Shown here: piece by piece, positions 16,833 to 26,410 of the stretch
How positions within the stretch are numbered: the stretch's first letter is position 1
Layout of the letters: every line of letters begins with the position of its first letter
Assembly: GCF_900590885.1 (NCBI RefSeq)
Contig: NZ_UUON01000004.1
Span: 248,001 to 312,000 of the forward strand
DNA: 64,000 bases
From: Pseudomonas viridiflava
Lineage (GTDB): Bacteria > Pseudomonadota > Gammaproteobacteria > Pseudomonadales > Pseudomonadaceae
Reading direction: 5' to 3'
Translations under genes and position numbers: made by a program
The notes under the pieces: model-generated
Databases searched by the model: none
The model's input: the letters and a program-made list of their open reading frames with translations, nothing else
Told to the model about the DNA's origin: nothing

Positions 16833-17324
16833 TTATTCAGGCATTTTCAGCGGGCTGGGCGATACGATTACACCGTTATTGTCGGCATACACGTATTCAC
16901 CCGGACGGAACGTCACGCCAGCAAAGGTCACCACCACGTTGAGGTCGCCGATGCCGCGCTTGTCGGTCTTCATCGGGTGGCTGGCCAGGGCCTGCACGCC
17001 CAGATCGGTCTGGGCGATCACATCCACATCACGGATGCAGCCGTAGATCACCAGCCCTTCCCAACCATTTTTCGCGGCTTTCTCGGCGATCATGTCGCCC
17101 AGTAGCGCGCGGCGCAGTGAACCACCACCGTCAACCACCAGCACCTTGCCAGCGCCCGGCTGGTCAGCCTGCTCCTTGACCAGGGAGTTATCCTCGAAGC
17201 ATTTGATGGTGACAATCTCGCCACCAAAGGAATCTCGGCCGCCGAAGTTGCTGAACATCGGCTCAAGCACTTGCACCAGGTCCGGGTAGGCGTCGCACAG
17301 GTCAGGGGTCACGTAGTGGTTCAT
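16833..17324 (-). CDS. rraA: RraA-type regulator of ribonuclease E / 4-carboxy-4-hydroxy-2-oxoadipate aldolase fold
   Basis: 163-residue protein starting [20 protein letters not shown], exactly the length of E. coli RraA, which binds and inhibits RNase E. Motifs include [31 protein letters not shown] and [15 protein letters not shown] (the last two line the active-site cleft shared with related aldolases: G-S-x-R and R-D). Because aldolase activity exists in this fold, the RNase E role is by similarity. It lies between cmaX and a hydrolase gene, all on the minus strand. Confidence 0.9.
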   Translation of the reverse strand: MNHYVTPDLCDAYPDLVQVLEPMFSNFGGRDSFGGEIVTIKCFEDNSLVKEQADQPGAGKVLVVDGGGSLRRALLGDMIAEKAAKNGWEGLVIYGCIRDVDVIAQTDLGVQALASHPMKTDKRGIGDLNVVVTFAGVTFRPGEYVYADNNGVIVSPSPLKMPE

Positions 17325-17511
17325 TGAAAAATTCCTTTCCGTCAAAGAAGCGTCTTTCGAAAGAAGCGTCGGCAATGCAGGTGCGCAACATCCCATCCGG
17401 ATCGTCGCAACGCAATAGCCACTGCGCGACTGAATATGACCAGAAGCGTTTAACGCGTCATATGTTAGCCGCAACCAGACACGAGCGAAACGCCCTTGGC
17501 AGAGCGCCCTT

Positions 17512-18501
17512 TCACACCGTAGGCAACGCCTCGGAAGGCGCGCCGAACAGAGGTGTCAGCGGATCCTTCAGCCATTGTGCAACCAGCGGCCACACTTCAA
17601 CTTGCGCGGCTTTGCTGACGAGCATTTCCACATGGCCGAAATCGCCGGTAAAACCTTGCTGGCGTCCCAGGCACAGGTATTGGCGGTGCTCGGAGCCAAC
17701 CTGTTCGAAGAGCTTGCGGCAGGCCCAGTCGGGGTCTTGCTGATCACCTGCGGCGCTGACCGCCAACAGGGGCACATCGACCTCGGCCAGCCCCTTCCAC
17801 CAGTCCTGCTTGCCCTCGCCAAAGCGCCCGAACAGGCCGTTCCAGCGCATGGCTTCGATCATCACGCCCGCCGGCTCATCCTCGGGGCCACGCTTGAGCC
17901 GTGAGCCGGACACCTCGCCGAAGCGTTTAAGCAGCAAACGCCCGGTCCACTCCACCGGTGGAATTTTCAACGGCCAATGGGTACGGCTGACCTGGGAGCC
18001 AAACAGGGCCACCGAGGCAGCCGCCGGCGCGCCAAGGTGCTGGCCGCCAAGTGCCGCTGCCAGGGCGATACCGCCCAGGGAATGGCCGAGCCAGTGCGGG
18101 ATCTGCTTACTCTGCTCACGTACAAACGCACCAATGGCCGGCAAATCGTAACGCGCGTAGTCGGCCACGCGATTCTTCGCGTAGTCCTGGTTGCGCTTGG
18201 ACAGGCCATGGCCGCGCATTTCCGGGATCCATACATCGAACCCCTGGCGCGCCAGATACGCGCCCAGGCCGATGCCCTTGGGTGAATACCAGAAGCGCCG
18301 ATTGGAAAAACTGCCATGTAGCAAAATGATCGGGATGCCCCGGTTTTCCGGGACATCGGCCAGGCCCAAACGGGTGACTGCCAACTCGACGGTGCCGTCG
18401 GGGCTGTTACCGGGTTTGAGGCGGTATACGTCTTCACTCAGGTCGCCACGACGTTCAGCGCTGATCAGGGCGACGGGAAACAGATTGCTGCTGCTTTGCA
18501 T
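17512..18501 (-). CDS. Alpha/beta-hydrolase
   Basis: 329 residues from [20 protein letters not shown]; an upstream frame extension has no ribosome site. The alpha/beta-hydrolase fold is visible: [15 protein letters not shown] (oxyanion region), MRGHGLSKR, and the nucleophile elbow [15 protein letters not shown] (GxSxG, Ser near 142). An Asp/His pair is expected near [14 protein letters not shown] and [11 protein letters not shown]. Substrate is unknown; lipase, PHA-depolymerase-like or other esterase roles are all possible. It lies downstream of ppsA on the same strand but beyond a strong terminator, so it probably has its own promoter. Confidence 0.85.
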   Translation of the reverse strand: MQSSSNLFPVALISAERRGDLSEDVYRLKPGNSPDGTVELAVTRLGLADVPENRGIPIILLHGSFSNRRFWYSPKGIGLGAYLARQGFDVWIPEMRGHGLSKRNQDYAKNRVADYARYDLPAIGAFVREQSKQIPHWLGHSLGGIALAAALGGQHLGAPAAASVALFGSQVSRTHWPLKIPPVEWTGRLLLKRFGEVSGSRLKRGPEDEPAGVMIEAMRWNGLFGRFGEGKQDWWKGLAEVDVPLLAVSAAGDQQDPDWACRKLFEQVGSEHRQYLCLGRQQGFTGDFGHVEMLVSKAAQVEVWPLVAQWLKDPLTPLFGAPSEALPTV

Positions 18502-18560
18502 AATGCTCTTGCACAAAAAAGGGCGACGTCCGCAAAGATTCCGCCCTGTACAGATAAGAA

Positions 18561-18594
18561 TGCCGGTCACCCACAACGGGTGACCGGCACTTTT
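18561..18594 (-). terminator. Strong hairpin after ppsA
   Basis: TGCCGGTCACCC, loop ACAAC, GGGTGACCGGCA: a perfect 12-pair stem 13 bases past the ppsA stop. T-rich sequence follows in both directions (TTTTG on the plus side, ATTCTTATC on the minus side), though neither run is long. Confidence 0.75.
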
Positions 18595-18606
18595 GACGTA
18601 TCGACC

Positions 18607-20982
18607 TTAGACGGACGCTTGGCCTTCCGCCAGGAAGAACCAGGTTTCCAGCACGGAGTCGGGGTTCAGCGAGACGCTTTCGATGCCCTGCTCCATCAGC
18701 CATTTGGCCAGGTCAGGGTGATCGGAAGGGCCTTGGCCGCAGATGCCGATGTACTTGCCAGCCTTGTTACAGGCCTGGATAGCGTTGGCCAGCAGCTTCT
18801 TGACCGCCGGGTTACGCTCGTCGAACAGGTGCGCGATGATCCCAGAGTCGCGGTCCAGGCCCAGGGTCAGCTGGGTCAGGTCGTTGGAACCGATGGAGAA
18901 GCCGTCGAAGAACTCCAGGAACTCCTCGGCCAGGATGGCGTTGGACGGCAGTTCGCACATCATGATCACGCGCAGGCCGTTTTCGCCACGGGACAGGCCG
19001 TTTTCAGCCAGCAGGTCCACTACCTGGCTCGCCTCACCCAGGGTGCGTACGAACGGCACCATGATTTCGACGTTGGTCAGGCCCATCTCGTTGCGCACAC
19101 GTTTCAGCGCGCGGCATTCGAGTTCGAAGCAGTCACGGAACGCTTCGCTGATGTAACGCGAGGCGCCACGGAAGCCCAGCATCGGGTTTTCTTCTTCCGG
19201 CTCGTAGAGCTTGCCGCCGATCAGGTTGGCGTATTCGTTGGACTTGAAGTCCGACAGTCGCACGATGACCTTTTTCGGGTAGAACGCCGCCGCCAGGGTG
19301 CTGATGCCTTCCACCAGCTTCTCGACGTAGAAGCCCACCGGGTCGTTGTAACCGGCGATGCGCTTGTCGACGCTTTCCTTGATCTCCAGCGGCAGGCCGT
19401 CGTAGTTCAACAGGGCCTTGGGGTGCACGCCGATCATGCGGTTGATGATGAACTCCAGGCGGGCCAGGCCCACACCGGCGTTCGGCAACTGCGCGAAATC
19501 GAAGGCGCGGTCCGGGTTACCGACGTTCATCATGATCTTGAACGGCAGGTCCGGCATCGCGTCGATGGAGTTTTGCTTGATGTCGAAGCCCAGTTCGCCT
19601 TCGAAGATGAAACCGGTGTCGCCTTCGGCGCAGGAAACGGTTACACCCTGGCCGTCTTTCAACAGTTGGGTGGCGTTGCCGCAACCGACGACTGCAGGAA
19701 TCCCCAGCTCACGGGCGATGATCGCCGCGTGGCAGGTACGCCCGCCACGGTTGGTGACGATGGCGCTGGCGCGTTTCATCACCGGTTCCCAGTCCGGGTC
19801 GGTCATGTCGGACACCAGTACGTCGCCTGGCTGGACCTTGTCCATCTCGGACACGTCCTTGATGATCCGCACCTTGCCGGCGCCGATGCGCTGGCCGATG
19901 GCACGGCCTTCCACCAGCACGGTGCCGGTTTCTTTCAGCAGGTAGCGTTCCATGACGTTGGCCGAGGTGCGGCTTTTCACCGTCTCAGGGCGCGCCTGCA
20001 CGATGTAGAGCTTGCCGTCGTCACCGTCCTTGGCCCACTCGATGTCCATCGGGCACTTGTAGTGCTTTTCGATGATCATCGCTTGCTTGGCCAGTTCGCT
20101 GACTTCAGCGTCGGTCAGGCAGAAGCGCGCGCGCTCGGCCTTGTCGACATCAACGGTTTTTACCGAACGACCGGCCTTGGCCTCGTCGCCGTAGATCATC
20201 TTGATGGCCTTGCTGCCCAGGTTGCGGCGCAGGATGGCCGGGCGGCCGGCTTCAAGGGTGTGTTTGTGGACGTAGAATTCGTCCGGGTTGACCGCGCCTT
20301 GTACGACGGTTTCGCCCAGGCCGTAGGCGCCGGTGATAAACACCACGTCACGGAAGCCGGATTCGGTGTCCAGGGTGAACATCACGCCGGCGGTGCCGGT
20401 TTCCGAACGCACCATGCGCTGCACGCCGGCAGACAGGGCCACGAGCTTGTGGTCGAAACCCTGGTGCACACGGTAGGAAATCGCGCGGTCGTTGAAGAGG
20501 GAGGCGAATACTTCCTTGGCCGCGCGGATCACGTTTTCCACGCCGCGAATGTTAAGGAAGGTTTCCTGCTGGCCGGCGAAGGAGGCGTCGGGCAAGTCTT
20601 CGGCGGTGGCCGAGGAACGCACGGCAACGGCCATGTCCGGGTTGCCGGCCGACAGAACGGCGAAGGCGGTGCGGATTTCTTCGTTGAGCTTCTCGGGGAA
20701 CTCGGCGTCCATGATCCACTGGCGGATCTGGCTGCCGGTCTTGGCCAGGGCGTTGACGTCATCGACGTCCAGAGCGTCCAGCGCGGCGTGGATCTGAGCG
20801 TTGAGGCCGCTCAGCTCGAGGAAATCGCGGTAAGCCTGGGCCGTGGTGGCGAAACCACCGGGCACCGACACACCAGCGCCTGCAAGATTACTGATCATCT
20901 CGCCGAGGGATGCGTTCTTGCCCCCCACGTGCTCTACATCATGGACGCCGAGCTTATCGAGGGAAACTACGTACTCTACCAA
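18607..20982 (-). CDS. ppsA: Phosphoenolpyruvate synthase
   Basis: Converts pyruvate + ATP to phosphoenolpyruvate + AMP + Pi for gluconeogenesis, in the cytosol. 791 residues, the usual length. Order: N-terminal ATP-binding PPDK domain ([33 protein letters not shown]), central swivelling phosphohistidine domain with [17 protein letters not shown] (catalytic His near 418), and C-terminal PEP/pyruvate barrel ([25 protein letters not shown]). Divergent from ppsR, its regulator, across 178 bases. The long antisense open frame is a shadow. Confidence 0.97.
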   Translation of the reverse strand: MVEYVVSLDKLGVHDVEHVGGKNASLGEMISNLAGAGVSVPGGFATTAQAYRDFLELSGLNAQIHAALDALDVDDVNALAKTGSQIRQWIMDAEFPEKLNEEIRTAFAVLSAGNPDMAVAVRSSATAEDLPDASFAGQQETFLNIRGVENVIRAAKEVFASLFNDRAISYRVHQGFDHKLVALSAGVQRMVRSETGTAGVMFTLDTESGFRDVVFITGAYGLGETVVQGAVNPDEFYVHKHTLEAGRPAILRRNLGSKAIKMIYGDEAKAGRSVKTVDVDKAERARFCLTDAEVSELAKQAMIIEKHYKCPMDIEWAKDGDDGKLYIVQARPETVKSRTSANVMERYLLKETGTVLVEGRAIGQRIGAGKVRIIKDVSEMDKVQPGDVLVSDMTDPDWEPVMKRASAIVTNRGGRTCHAAIIARELGIPAVVGCGNATQLLKDGQGVTVSCAEGDTGFIFEGELGFDIKQNSIDAMPDLPFKIMMNVGNPDRAFDFAQLPNAGVGLARLEFIINRMIGVHPKALLNYDGLPLEIKESVDKRIAGYNDPVGFYVEKLVEGISTLAAAFYPKKVIVRLSDFKSNEYANLIGGKLYEPEEENPMLGFRGASRYISEAFRDCFELECRALKRVRNEMGLTNVEIMVPFVRTLGEASQVVDLLAENGLSRGENGLRVIMMCELPSNAILAEEFLEFFDGFSIGSNDLTQLTLGLDRDSGIIAHLFDERNPAVKKLLANAIQACNKAGKYIGICGQGPSDHPDLAKWLMEQGIESVSLNPDSVLETWFFLAEGQASV

Positions 20983-21160
20983 GGTGATCTCTCCACTAAC
21001 TGTGTTGGAAAAGCTCAGGACGCCGGCAGCTCAGTAGGAGCTAACGCCTGCGCTTGTGGCCTGGACCTGGAAAATAAGTGAGAATGCGGCCCACTGCGGG
21101 ACGGCAAAATCGCGCCTATCATATCCAAGATTCGCCATCAGCTTAAGGCCCAGGGCTCAA

Positions 21161-21979
21161 ATGAAACGATCTGCTTTCTTTATCTCCGACGGCACCGGCA
21201 TTACAGCCGAAACATTGGGCCAAAGCCTGCTCGCGCAGTTCGAAAACATTACCTTCGCCAAATTCACGCGGCCTTATATCGACAGCGTGGATAAAGCGCG
21301 GGCCATGGTACAACAAATCAATCTGGCGGCTGACAAAGACGGTTTCCGGCCGATCATTTTCGACACCATCGTCAATCAAGACATTCGTGAGATTCTCGCA
21401 ACGTCGAATGGTTTCATGATCGACATTTTCTCGACCTTCCTGGCGCCGCTGGAGCAGGAGTTGAGTGAACACTCCTCTTATTCGGTAGGAAAGTCCCATT
21501 CCATTGGGCACAACTCCAACTACATGGAGCGTATCGAGGCAGTGAATTTTGCCCTCGACAACGACGACGGCGCCCGTACGCACTACTACGACAAGGCCGA
21601 CCTGATCCTGGTGGGCGTGTCGCGCTGCGGCAAAACGCCTACCTGCCTGTACATGGCCATGCAATTCGGCATCCGCGCGGCCAACTACCCGCTGACCGAA
21701 GACGACATGGAGCACCTGACGCTGCCCGCCGCCCTGCGTGCGCATTCCCACAAGCTGTTCGGCCTGACCATCGACCCCGACCGACTGACAGCCATCCGCA
21801 ATGAGCGCAAGCCCAACAGCCGCTATTCCAGCTATGCCCAGTGCGAATTCGAAGTGCGCGAGGTGGAAAATCTGTTCCGTCGCGAGAATATTGCGCACAT
21901 TAATTCCACGCATTTTTCGGTGGAAGAGATCTCGGCGAAAATTCTGGTGGAGAAGGGTGTGGAGCGGCGGTTCAAATAA
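21161..21979 (+). CDS. ppsR: PEP synthase regulatory protein (bifunctional kinase/pyrophosphorylase)
   Basis: ADP-dependent kinase and Pi-dependent pyrophosphorylase (PSRP family, former DUF299) that inactivates and reactivates PpsA at a Thr next to its catalytic His. 272 residues from [20 protein letters not shown]; the P-loop-like motif [15 protein letters not shown] is at about 152-166. Its placement head-to-head with ppsA is the usual arrangement. A start 35 codons upstream in the same frame would add an untypical stretch. A REP element follows two bases after the stop. Confidence 0.95.
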   Translation: MKRSAFFISDGTGITAETLGQSLLAQFENITFAKFTRPYIDSVDKARAMVQQINLAADKDGFRPIIFDTIVNQDIREILATSNGFMIDIFSTFLAPLEQELSEHSSYSVGKSHSIGHNSNYMERIEAVNFALDNDDGARTHYYDKADLILVGVSRCGKTPTCLYMAMQFGIRAANYPLTEDDMEHLTLPAALRAHSHKLFGLTIDPDRLTAIRNERKPNSRYSSYAQCEFEVREVENLFRRENIAHINSTHFSVEEISAKILVEKGVERRFK

Positions 21980-21981
21980 CC

Positions 21982-22010
21982 TGTGGGAGGGGGCAAGCCC
22001 CCTCCCACAT
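21982..22010. repeat. REP palindrome (single)
   Basis: Arms GTGGGAGGGGG and CCCCCTCCCAC around CAAG: the abundant repetitive extragenic palindrome of fluorescent pseudomonads. It lies in the short gap between the convergent ends of ppsR and the MocR gene, and may also act as a transcription end. Confidence 0.85.
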
Positions 22011-22033
22011 TTGGGTCGGCGTACACTCCAAAT

Positions 22034-23458
22034 CTACAGGTGAAACCTGCCCCCGCCCTGCCCCAGCGCCGTGGCCAGCGCATCGAACCCCGCCCGCAGT
22101 AACTGATCATCCCCCGAGGTATTGCAGATACTCGCGCGGATAAACTGCGGCACCGCCGTTTGCCCCACGGCAAAGGCTTCTGCGGTTGCGATCAGGTAAT
22201 TGTTCTGCTTGAGTTCCGCCTCGATTTCCGACGCGCGCCAGGGCTCCGGCACTTCGATCCAGAAGTGCGGGCTGTTGAGGTGAGTGCGGTATGCAAGCCC
22301 GGCCAGCAGGTCCTGCACCAGGGCCTTGCGCCGGCTTATCTCGTTGATCTGCTGACGCAGCAGGTATTCCGCCGTGCCGTTTTCGATCCACTGGGTGGCC
22401 AACTCCAGGGTTACCGGGGTGGCCATCCAACAGGTGGAACGCAACGCCGCCGAGATGCGACTGACCAGCGCCGGCGGCGCATGCACATAACCCACACGCA
22501 GGCCGGCGGACACCGCCTTGCTCAGGCTGCTGATCAGAATCGTACGTTCAGGGGCGAAATGGCTGAGGGGCGCAGGCCGGTCTTCGACCAATACGCCGTG
22601 GGCCTCGTCCTCAAGAATCAACAGATTGTGTTCCCGGCACACCTTCACCAACGCTTCGCGGCGCGCCACCGATAACACCGCCGTGGTCGGGTTCTGGATG
22701 GTCGGCGTGCAATACAGCGCCGACACCCGGTGATTGCGACAGACCTCATCCAGCGCACTCGGCAGTACGCCTTCCTCGTCCATCTCCAGGCCGATCAGCC
22801 GGATCCCGAGCATGCGCGCGGCAGTGATCAGCCCAGGGTAGGTCAGCTGCTCGGTGACCACCGTATCGCCGGCCCGCAGCAACGCCATCATCGAGCAGAG
22901 CAAGCCATGCTGGCCGCCATTCACGCAAATGACCTGCTCGGGGATCGGATGAAAATCACGCTGCACCAGCCACTGCGCGCCGGCATCGCGATAGCGCGGC
23001 AGGCCGGCGTCCGGGGTGTAGGCGCTGATGTCCTGGAGGAACTTGGCGTTGGTCGACAGGATTTGGAAGCTCTGGGCCAGAAAGGCGGTTTCCTGCCCCG
23101 GGATATGCATGTTGCGGCTCATGTCGAAGTACTGGCGCGGCTCCTCGCTGAAGTTGCGAAAGCCTTCATCGCGCTGGCGCTCCATCCCACGCTTGCGCAC
23201 GAAGGTTCCGTCACCCACCCGCGCCACTACCAACCCCAAGCGTTCCAACTCGCCGTAAGCCCGGCTGATGGTGCCGATGGTCACGCCCAAATTGTCGGAA
23301 AGCACCCGATGGGGCGGCAGTTTTCTTCCCGGTTCAATCAAGCCTTCGAGGATGCCCCGTTCCATGACATCGGACAGGCGCTTGTACTTCACGCCCTGCC
23401 CGTTGGACAACCCCTCACGCATAATTGACACCATGTCAATATTTGTTTTGACAGCCAT
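22034..23458 (-). CDS. MocR-type transcription regulator (GntR winged helix + aminotransferase-like domain)
   Basis: 474 residues. Residues about 20-95 form a GntR winged helix (YKRLSDVMERGILEGLIEPG, PPHRVLSDNLGVTIGTISRA), followed by a fold-type I aminotransferase-like domain (about 120-470) with the PLP lysine in ISSLSKAVSAGLRVGYV (about 312). MocR regulators sense PLP adducts of amino acids and often control the divergent operon; here that operon is the sulfur-carrier cluster at 23.6-29.1 kb, 103 bases away. The first ATG has AGGG six bases upstream. Expected effector: an amino acid related to the cluster's product. Confidence 0.88.
   Translation of the reverse strand: MAVKTNIDMVSIMREGLSNGQGVKYKRLSDVMERGILEGLIEPGRKLPPHRVLSDNLGVTIGTISRAYGELERLGLVVARVGDGTFVRKRGMERQRDEGFRNFSEEPRQYFDMSRNMHIPGQETAFLAQSFQILSTNAKFLQDISAYTPDAGLPRYRDAGAQWLVQRDFHPIPEQVICVNGGQHGLLCSMMALLRAGDTVVTEQLTYPGLITAARMLGIRLIGLEMDEEGVLPSALDEVCRNHRVSALYCTPTIQNPTTAVLSVARREALVKVCREHNLLILEDEAHGVLVEDRPAPLSHFAPERTILISSLSKAVSAGLRVGYVHAPPALVSRISAALRSTCWMATPVTLELATQWIENGTAEYLLRQQINEISRRKALVQDLLAGLAYRTHLNSPHFWIEVPEPWRASEIEAELKQNNYLIATAEAFAVGQTAVPQFIRASICNTSGDDQLLRAGFDALATALGQGGGRFHL
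23424..23453. promoter_or_regulatory. Cluster of TTGACA/TGTCAA half-sites at the MocR gene start
   Basis: TTGACA at 23425-23430, TGTCAA at 23434-23439 and TTGACA at 23448-23453. The first two form a perfect inverted repeat (ATTGACA-CCA-TGTCAAT), and the first and third form a direct repeat 23 bases apart. MocR proteins often bind direct repeats of this spacing. The sites overlap the first codons of the regulator gene as called. Role is inferred. Confidence 0.4.
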
Positions 23459-23561
23459 CTTTCGCCCTAATAGTGTGCTTTTACGGGTTCAATCGCCGAA
23501 TTTTACAACTCATTACAAGCTCAATATAGAGTTCAATTTCGGCTCAGGGAAGCAATAAACG

Positions 23562-24512
23562 ATGCCAATGTCCGCCGTTCTCGAAAACACCGCCAAAACA
23601 AAAAGCCAAAAACAGTGGTTGGCCGGCCTGGTCACCAGCGTGATGTTCCTGATCGTGTGCCTGAGCTGGGGTACCACCTGGCTGGGCATCAAGATTGCCG
23701 TGGAGAGCGTGCCGCCGCTGACGTCCGCCGGCCTGCGCTTCCTCATCGCGTTCCCGCTGTTCCTGTGTTTCGCCCTGGTGCGCCGCGAGCCGATCATGTT
23801 TCCGCGTGAGAGCCGGTGGTTCTTCGTATTCGTAACCCTGTCCTACTTCAGCGTGCCTTATTACTTGCTCAACTACGGCGAGATGCATGTGTCGTCGGGC
23901 CTCACCGCCCTGCTGTTCAGCTGCATGCCGGTGTTTATCCTGATTTTCTCTGCGCTGTTTCTGCGCGAACGCATCTACTTCTCCCAGGTGGTCGGCATCG
24001 GCATCGGTTTCGGCAGCCTCTACATGATCATCCGCAGCCAGGGCCTGCACCTGGACCACGCCGAGTTTTTCGGGGTGCTGGCAATTCTGACCGCCGCGAT
24101 CATGCACGCCTTGTGCTACGTGATCACCAAGCAGAAAGGCAGCGCCATCAGCGTGATCACCTACAACACCCTGCCCATCGGCATTGCCGGGCTGATGCTG
24201 TTCGTGGCTGGGCTGTGGTTTGAAACCCCCACGTTCGAAGACATCACCCTGCGGTCCTGGAGCGCCCTGTTCTACCTCGGGCTGGTGGCGTCGGTGGGCG
24301 GGTTTATCGTGTATTTCATGCTGCTCAAGCGTTTGAGCCCGATCATCCTGTCGTTCGTGTTCATCATCTTTCCGGTGTTCGCGGTGATCATCGGCGCCTG
24401 GTACGAGGGCGTGGCGATATCCCGCGACCTGATGCTGTATTCGGCCATCCTGCTGGCCGGTTTTGCGATCACCAAATTGCCCATCGAAAAACTCCTGGCC
24501 AAGAAAAATTGA
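23562..24512 (+). CDS. EamA-family (DMT) amino-acid/metabolite exporter
   Basis: 316-residue inner-membrane protein with ten predicted membrane segments in two EamA repeats (first repeat VTSVMFLIVCLSWGTTWLGI, second repeat EFFGVLAILTAAIMHALCYV). The family includes E. coli EamA/YdeD, which exports cysteine and O-acetylserine pathway metabolites. Position as first gene of the cluster, divergent from the MocR gene and followed after 26 bases by the sulfur-carrier fusion, suggests that it exports the cluster's product. Specificity is inferred only from context. Confidence 0.87.
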   Translation: MPMSAVLENTAKTKSQKQWLAGLVTSVMFLIVCLSWGTTWLGIKIAVESVPPLTSAGLRFLIAFPLFLCFALVRREPIMFPRESRWFFVFVTLSYFSVPYYLLNYGEMHVSSGLTALLFSCMPVFILIFSALFLRERIYFSQVVGIGIGFGSLYMIIRSQGLHLDHAEFFGVLAILTAAIMHALCYVITKQKGSAISVITYNTLPIGIAGLMLFVAGLWFETPTFEDITLRSWSALFYLGLVASVGGFIVYFMLLKRLSPIILSFVFIIFPVFAVIIGAWYEGVAISRDLMLYSAILLAGFAITKLPIEKLLAKKN

Positions 24513-24538
24513 CCCTTCCACCTCTATGCGAGAGAAAC

Positions 24539-26401
24539 ATGGACGTCCTCCGCCCTACCGCCCTGGAACAGATCTACGCCCACGCCAGCCGCAGCTATCC
24601 CGAGGAATGCTGCGGTTTCGTCTTCGCCGACGGCAGCGTGTACCTGGGCAGCAATATCCAGAATGAGTTGCACCGCAAGAACCCCGAGATGTACCCGCGC
24701 AGCGCCGCCAACGGCTACACGTTCTCGGTGGCCGACACACTGTTGATGAACAAGGCGTTGCGTAGCGACAACCCGGTGGTGGTGATCTACCACTCCCACC
24801 CGGACGTCGGCGCGTATTTCAGCCAGGAAGACCAGGACAAGGCGCTGTTCATGGGCGAACCGATCTACCCGGTCAGTTACCTGGTGGTCGACGTACGCCA
24901 GGGCCAGGCCCTGGGTTCCAAACTGTTTGCCTGGGACGGCGAAGATTTTGCCCTTCAACCCTTCAACGACCTGCACACGGAGTTGTCCATGAACGCTGTC
25001 TCTTTCCCCGACATTCTGGTCCGCGTGGCCAAGCTGCCAGAGTCGACCCTTGAGGGCACCGGATCGACATTGCGCGAAGTCATTGAAAACCTCTGCAGCA
25101 GCCATCCGCAGTTGCGCCCGCACCTGTTTCACGAAAAGAACAACCAGCTCAAGGAACACTTCCTGTTTACGGCCGAGGAAGAGCTGATCAGCGCCGATGA
25201 CCGGCTGCCGGAAAAAGCCAGGATTGAAGTGCTGCTCGCGACCTCGGGCGGCATGGATGTCGACACGTTGAGTAATGAAGAAGTACAGCGTTACGTACGC
25301 CACATCACCCTGCCCGGCGTTGGTCGCGAGGGCCAGTTGAACCTCAAGAAAGCCAAGGTCCTGGTGATCGGCACCGGCGGCCTGGGTTCACCCATCAGCC
25401 TCTACCTGGCGGCGGCCGGCGTTGGCACCCTGGGCCTGGTGGACTTCGATGTGGTCGAAAGCAGCAACCTGCAACGCCAGATCGTCCACGGCAACAGCAC
25501 CCTTGGCATGCCCAAGGTCGACTCCGCCAAGCAGCGCCTGCACGACCTCAATGCGCATATCCAGATCAACGCCCACAACACCGCCTTGAATGCCGACAAC
25601 GCCCTGGAACTGGTGGGCGCCTACGATCTGGTGATCGACGGCACAGATAATTTCGACACCCGCTACCTGGTCAACGATGCCTGCGTGCAACTCGGCAAAC
25701 CCCTGGTGTACGGCGCCATCTACCGTTTCGACGGGCAGATCAGCGTGCTTAACTACAAAGGCGGGCCGTGCTATCGCTGCCTGTTCCCCAGCGCACCACC
25801 GACGGAACTGGCACCCAATTGCAGCGCCGGCGGGGTGATTGGCGTGCTGCCCGGCGTGGTCGGGATGATCCAGGCCACCGAGGCGATCAAATTGCTGATC
25901 GGCATCGGCGAACCCCTGTCCGGGCGCTTGATGCGCTTCGACGCGTTGGCGATGAAATTCAGTGAGATTCGCTTCAAGCGCCGCGCCGACTGCCCGTGCT
26001 GTTCCGAGCTGCGTCACAGCGAAACATTGGCCCCGGCGGCCTGCGCCGATGCCGTGCCGAGCCAGCCAACGCTGGCCGAAGAGCGCTACATCAAGCCGCG
26101 AGTACTCAAGCAATTGCTCGATCACCCGCGCAGCGCCGACGTGCTGCTGGACGTGCGCGACGCCAGCGAACTGGAGGTGTGCAAGTTGCCCGGTGTGGTG
26201 CATATCCCCCTGGCCGAACTGGACGCGCAGCTCGCCAGCCTCAGCCGCGACAACACCCACTACCTGATCTGCTACGCCGGCACCCGCGCCGAGCAAGCCG
26301 CCAGCACCTTGCTGGCGGCGGGCTTCGCCAACACCAAAGTCCTGCAGGGCGGCATGAAACACTGGGTTCGCGACGTCGAACCCGACATGCCTTTGTACTG
26401 A
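24539..26401 (+). CDS. Four-domain fusion: JAMM protease / MoaD-like sulfur carrier / E1 (ThiF-MoeB) / rhodanese
   Basis: 620 residues, start at the ATG at 24539. (1) JAMM/Mec-like metalloprotease, 1-140: Glu at 22/23, then H85-S-H87 with S95 and D98, the full JAMM zinc motif. (2) MoaD/ThiS/CysO-like beta-grasp, about 151-238 (STLREVIENLCSSHPQLR ... EEELISADDRLPEKARIEVL), ending in Gly237-Gly238 and followed by Met-Asp instead of a free end. (3) E1-like adenylating domain, about 245-490: GTGGLGS at 279-284, Cys pairs 411/414 and 485/488 for zinc, Cys428 in NCSAGGVIG. (4) Rhodanese, about 518-618, active-site loop CYAGTR (Cys578). All catalytic residues are kept. In mycobacteria Mec, CysO and MoeZ are separate proteins of a CysM cysteine pathway; here they are one chain, next to CysM- and CysE-like genes. 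Confidence 0.85.
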   Translation: MDVLRPTALEQIYAHASRSYPEECCGFVFADGSVYLGSNIQNELHRKNPEMYPRSAANGYTFSVADTLLMNKALRSDNPVVVIYHSHPDVGAYFSQEDQDKALFMGEPIYPVSYLVVDVRQGQALGSKLFAWDGEDFALQPFNDLHTELSMNAVSFPDILVRVAKLPESTLEGTGSTLREVIENLCSSHPQLRPHLFHEKNNQLKEHFLFTAEEELISADDRLPEKARIEVLLATSGGMDVDTLSNEEVQRYVRHITLPGVGREGQLNLKKAKVLVIGTGGLGSPISLYLAAAGVGTLGLVDFDVVESSNLQRQIVHGNSTLGMPKVDSAKQRLHDLNAHIQINAHNTALNADNALELVGAYDLVIDGTDNFDTRYLVNDACVQLGKPLVYGAIYRFDGQISVLNYKGGPCYRCLFPSAPPTELAPNCSAGGVIGVLPGVVGMIQATEAIKLLIGIGEPLSGRLMRFDALAMKFSEIRFKRRADCPCCSELRHSETLAPAACADAVPSQPTLAEERYIKPRVLKQLLDHPRSADVLLDVRDASELEVCKLPGVVHIPLAELDAQLASLSRDNTHYLICYAGTRAEQAASTLLAAGFANTKVLQGGMKHWVRDVEPDMPLY

Positions 26402-26410
26402 CCTCCGGCC

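Noticed and set aside
18496..21081. 861-codon open frame antisense to ppsA
   Set aside because: Third-position G+C bias leaves the opposite strand open; ppsA motifs are intact on the minus strand.
22034..23458. MocR gene as a plain aminotransferase
   Set aside because: The N-terminal GntR winged helix and the divergent operon make it a regulator.
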